A stretch of DNA of 64,000 bases from Paenimyroides ummariense (lineage in GTDB: Bacteria; Bacteroidota; Bacteroidia; Flavobacteriales; Flavobacteriaceae), in contig NZ_FOVI01000003.1 in the NCBI RefSeq assembly GCF_900115115.1, forward strand, positions 62,001 through 126,000, read 5' to 3'. Position 1 is the first letter of the stretch, and each line of letters starts with the position of its first letter. Of the stretch, positions 61,607 to 64,000 are shown piece by piece. Below the pieces are notes generated by a model. The model saw nothing but the letters and a program-made list of their open reading frames with translations. It did no database searches and had not been told where the DNA came from. Position numbers and translations under genes: made by a program.

Positions 61607-61614
61607 CAAAAATA
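61607..61614 (-). promoter_or_regulatory. Putative -7 element of the MBL-fold gene
   Basis: The minus strand reads TATTTTTG 16 bp upstream of the GTG start; no well-placed -33 box. Confidence 0.4.
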
Positions 61615-61664
61615 GCACATTAAAAATGATTTTAGTAATTTTATAGTCAAACAATAATAGAAAT

Positions 61665-63122
61665 ATGAGCAATATTTTTGCAGACGATTTAGTATTACAA
61701 GGCGATCGTGTTACAGATCAAAAACAAGCCTTGTCAGACAAAACTTTAAAGATTAATTTAAACAAAAATATTTACGGATCTTTTTCTGAAATTGGTGCAG
61801 GACAAGAAACTGCTCGTCATTTTTTCAGAGCTGGTGCGGCTTCAAGAACCATTGCAAAAGCAATGTCGGCATACGACAAACAGTTTAGCGATGCCATTTA
61901 CACCACAGAGCCAGACGGACGCTATGTTACCGAAAACCGTTTGCACAAAATGTTAGATCATGAAGTGCAATTGTTGGAAGAACGTTTGGATCATACCGAA
62001 AACCCGAACAGAATTTACTTTAGTTATGCCAATACGGTTGCAACGATAGATTTTGCTAAGAAATTTAAAGGTCATGGTTGGGTAGGTATCCGTTTTCAGA
62101 ACGAACCTCAAGGGGAATTTAACGAGATTATTTTGCATATTCAGTTTAAAGAAAACGATGTTTTGCTGCAACAGCGTACCTTAGGAACTTTGGGTGTGAA
62201 TTTAATTTACGGTGCATTTTACCAATACCACGATCCTAAAAAACTGATTTACAATTTATACGATCATTTAGATAAAGACCAGTTAGAAATTGATACCATT
62301 AACTTTTCGGGTCCGGCGTTTAAAAATGTCGACAATCGTTTAATGAGTTTGTTTTTGGTGAAGAACGGAATGGCAGATGCGGTTATGTTTGGACCAAACG
62401 GACAAAATATTCTGCCTGCAAATACGTTGTTCAGAAAAAACGTGTTGTTGTTACGCGGCAGTTTTCGTCCGGTAACTATTGTAAACATTAATATGTATCA
62501 AAAATCGCTGAATCAATTTTTAAGTAAAAATCAGTTATCGATTGATAAAACGGCGGTTATTTTTGAAATTACATTGAACAACCTTTTAGCTTTGGGCGAA
62601 GTTGATGAGCAGGATTTTCTTGATCGTGCAGAATTACTTTGTGCTTTAGGGCATACGGTAATGATATCGAACTTTAAAGAATATTTTAAGGCGGTTGATT
62701 ATATCTGGAATTATTCGCAGGAAAAAATTGCATTAACTATTGGAATTCCGAGTTTAATTGAAATTTTTGATGCAAAACACTACACCAATTTACCAGGTGG
62801 TTTGTTTGAAGGTTTGGGAAGATTGTTTAAACACGGATTGGAAATTTATGCGTATCCGTTTTTAAATGAAAAAGAAGAAGTTATTACTGCCGAAAATATA
62901 GAATTGCATGACAAAACGTTAAAACCGATCTATAATTATTTTAAAGAACAAGATCAGATTATTGATATTGAAAATTTTGAACTAAAAAATTTAAAAATAT
63001 TCTCGCACAAAGTACTTAAAAAAATACAGGAAAACGATGACAGTTGGGAAAGTGATGTTCCAGAAACGGTTGCAACGCTTCTTAAAGAAAATAAATTATT
63101 CAGAAAAAAAGAGAGTTTGTAA
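61665..63122 (+). CDS. Conserved protein of unknown function (sometimes annotated nicotinate-nucleotide adenylyltransferase)
   Basis: The 485-residue soluble protein has a distinctive conserved N-terminus: LKINLNKNIYGSFSEIGAGQ, TARHFFRAGAASRTIAKAMS, AYDKQFSDAIYTTEPDGRYV and TENRLHKMLDHEVQLLEERL. No HIGH or other adenylyltransferase motif is seen, so the product name given in some flavobacterial annotations is not supported by the sequence. It occurs in many bacteria as an uncharacterised family. It is single-gene, divergent from the MBL gene, and ends at a strong terminator. Confidence 0.8.
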   Translation: MSNIFADDLVLQGDRVTDQKQALSDKTLKINLNKNIYGSFSEIGAGQETARHFFRAGAASRTIAKAMSAYDKQFSDAIYTTEPDGRYVTENRLHKMLDHEVQLLEERLDHTENPNRIYFSYANTVATIDFAKKFKGHGWVGIRFQNEPQGEFNEIILHIQFKENDVLLQQRTLGTLGVNLIYGAFYQYHDPKKLIYNLYDHLDKDQLEIDTINFSGPAFKNVDNRLMSLFLVKNGMADAVMFGPNGQNILPANTLFRKNVLLLRGSFRPVTIVNINMYQKSLNQFLSKNQLSIDKTAVIFEITLNNLLALGEVDEQDFLDRAELLCALGHTVMISNFKEYFKAVDYIWNYSQEKIALTIGIPSLIEIFDAKHYTNLPGGLFEGLGRLFKHGLEIYAYPFLNEKEEVITAENIELHDKTLKPIYNYFKEQDQIIDIENFELKNLKIFSHKVLKKIQENDDSWESDVPETVATLLKENKLFRKKESL

Positions 63123-63138
63123 AAAACTCTCTTTTTAT
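63106..63138. terminator. Bidirectional terminator after the 61665 gene
   Basis: AAAGAGAGTTT (63108-63118) and AAACTCTCTTT (63124-63134) form a perfect hairpin around the stop codon region, with A and T runs on both sides, between converging genes. Confidence 0.75.
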
Positions 63139-64000
63139 TTATTAATCTCTATAAGCATTTGCTCTTCTTTAAAAGTCAATGGTACTACATTAAATTTTTC
63201 CCAATATTTTGTTTTGTAGTTTTTGCCTAATCGAGTTAGTTTGTTATCGGTATAAAAATTTTCGCTGTTTGGTTTTATCGGATTTTCATCAATTGAATCT
63301 ATCAAAAGCTCCATAACACCGCCTACTTTGGTAAGCTGGTTTGCAACTTGTGAAACACCAAAAATTCGGTACGACGTATATGCTAGAGTATAGTTATTGT
63401 TAAAAAGATTAAAAATAGTAGTTCGGTTATAAAAACTGCGTTTAAAACGGTGATTGTTTTGTTGTGTAAATTCGTTATTGTTTATAAATTTTTCAGATAA
63501 ATCTGCTTTAATTTCTCTAATCAAATAATCTTTTGCCCCATAAATCATTTTACCCGAAAGTGTTGCTTTTTTGGCATTATCAATCGGATTAAAATTTAAA
63601 ACATACAATTCTGTTCCATCTGCAGCGGTTTTAGCAGTAATGTATAAATCGTATTCTTTGTCTGTAATAATGTTTTTAATAAACTGAAAATTAAATTCAT
63701 AGGATACATTATCTTTAAAATCACCCCAGTAATATCTGATATTAGAAAGCGAATCAAATTTTTTAGCTTCTTCGTTAGAAAATTTTACGCTTCGGCTTTC
63801 TTTTACAATAACATCATTTTTTTTGATCGATTGCAAGTAATAATCAATTTCAGCATCTTCGTACTGATACATTGTTCCGTTTATGTAAAGCAACTCTCGG
63901 TAAAAAGTATTCAGTTTTAAATTTTTTGCGAATTTTTCCTGCGATGTTTTAATTGCTTTTTCAATTTCATCTTTTATTGATGTTTTTAAAATAACGATTT
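63135..64000 (-). CDS. C-terminal part of a carboxypeptidase-like regulatory-domain/DUF5686-type protein (5' end beyond window)
   Basis: The frame continues without a stop from 63135 to the window edge on the minus strand; the visible part is about 288 residues. It contains NLKLNTFYRELLYINGTMYQ and YEDAEIDYYLQSIKKNDV, which resemble the 'FYRE ... EAxIDIY' region that follows CarboxypepD_reg domains in Bacteroidota outer-membrane-associated proteins. Later segments are MIYGAKDYLIREIKADLSEK and KTKYWEKFNVVPLTFKEEQM. The N-terminal domains are outside the window. Function unknown, probably periplasmic or outer-membrane. Confidence 0.65.
   Translation of the reverse strand, partial: IVILKTSIKDEIEKAIKTSQEKFAKNLKLNTFYRELLYINGTMYQYEDAEIDYYLQSIKKNDVIVKESRSVKFSNEEAKKFDSLSNIRYYWGDFKDNVSYEFNFQFIKNIITDKEYDLYITAKTAADGTELYVLNFNPIDNAKKATLSGKMIYGAKDYLIREIKADLSEKFINNNEFTQQNNHRFKRSFYNRTTIFNLFNNNYTLAYTSYRIFGVSQVANQLTKVGGVMELLIDSIDENPIKPNSENFYTDNKLTRLGKNYKTKYWEKFNVVPLTFKEEQMLIEINK

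Overview
The window is a dense, AT-rich piece of a Bacteroidota chromosome, almost certainly a member of the Flavobacteriaceae (Flavobacterium/Myroides-like). Evidence: the protein set is typical of flavobacteria (DUF4199, DUF5686/carboxypeptidase-regulatory-like, SatD/DUF3307, acyl-ACP thioesterase, solo FtsE, SIMPL protein). Signal peptides end in the Bacteroidota pattern (..AQ or a lipobox with Cys). Promoters match the flavobacterial -7 consensus TAnnTTTG (33-bp upstream TTG in the best cases) rather than a sigma-70 box, and Shine-Dalgarno sequences are mostly absent. I found no rRNA, tRNA, CRISPR array, prophage or transposase.

Layout. (1) 1-4400, minus strand: thrS-infC-rpmI-rplT translation operon, then dapD and a truncated zinc-finger-like ORF. 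infC appears to start at an AUA codon, and the rpmI-rplT spacer can fold into a three-way junction that may be an L20 autoregulatory element. (2) 4463-14148: a surface-polysaccharide island with FdtA/FdtB dTDP-3-amino-3,6-dideoxyhexose enzymes, a GNAT acyltransferase, a Wzx-type flippase, five or six glycosyltransferases and a methyltransferase, with switching strands and overlapping ends. The last part is transcriptionally downstream of ftsE. (3) 14150-25670, minus: ftsE, SIMPL protein, thioesterase, miaA, K+ channel, DnaQ/GIY-YIG nuclease, amidohydrolase, PLP-binding YggS protein, a GxxExxY gene bounded by inverted repeats, DUF1015, 3-hydroxyacyl-CoA dehydrogenase and a Gfo/Idh/MocA oxidoreductase. 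(4) 25823-37862: pcm, an orphan protein, smpB, an ABC1/UbiB kinase-like protein, clpC, a membrane protein, sucC, a AAA protein with an altered Walker A, a GT9 glycosyltransferase and a NUDIX hydrolase.

(5) 37969-39755, plus: a compact satD-DUF3307-yjbR operon preceded by three identical dyads (TATCG-N10-CGATA) spaced exactly 28 bp apart, the clearest regulatory system in the window. (6) 39805-44680, minus: envelope proteins, a second palindrome-ended element (42407-42494), an SDR protein and kdsA for Kdo synthesis. (7) 44810-49116, plus: sixA-ppk1-ppx polyphosphate operon and a TIGR02757 protein. (8) 49118-57681: GT2, lipoprotein, HsdR_N-like protein, holA, a small membrane protein, serC, a TPR protein and gyrA. 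(9) 57924-64000: a dihydroorotase homologue that has lost its metal-binding histidines, small membrane protein, carboxylesterase, lipoprotein, MBL-fold hydrolase, a conserved protein of unknown function and the C-terminal part of a regulatory-domain protein.

Most of the window is core metabolism and information processing. Accessory character is concentrated in the glycan island, the GxxExxY insertion, the two palindromic elements and the orphan gene at 26539. All assignments come from reading motifs and family resemblance; no database search was run.
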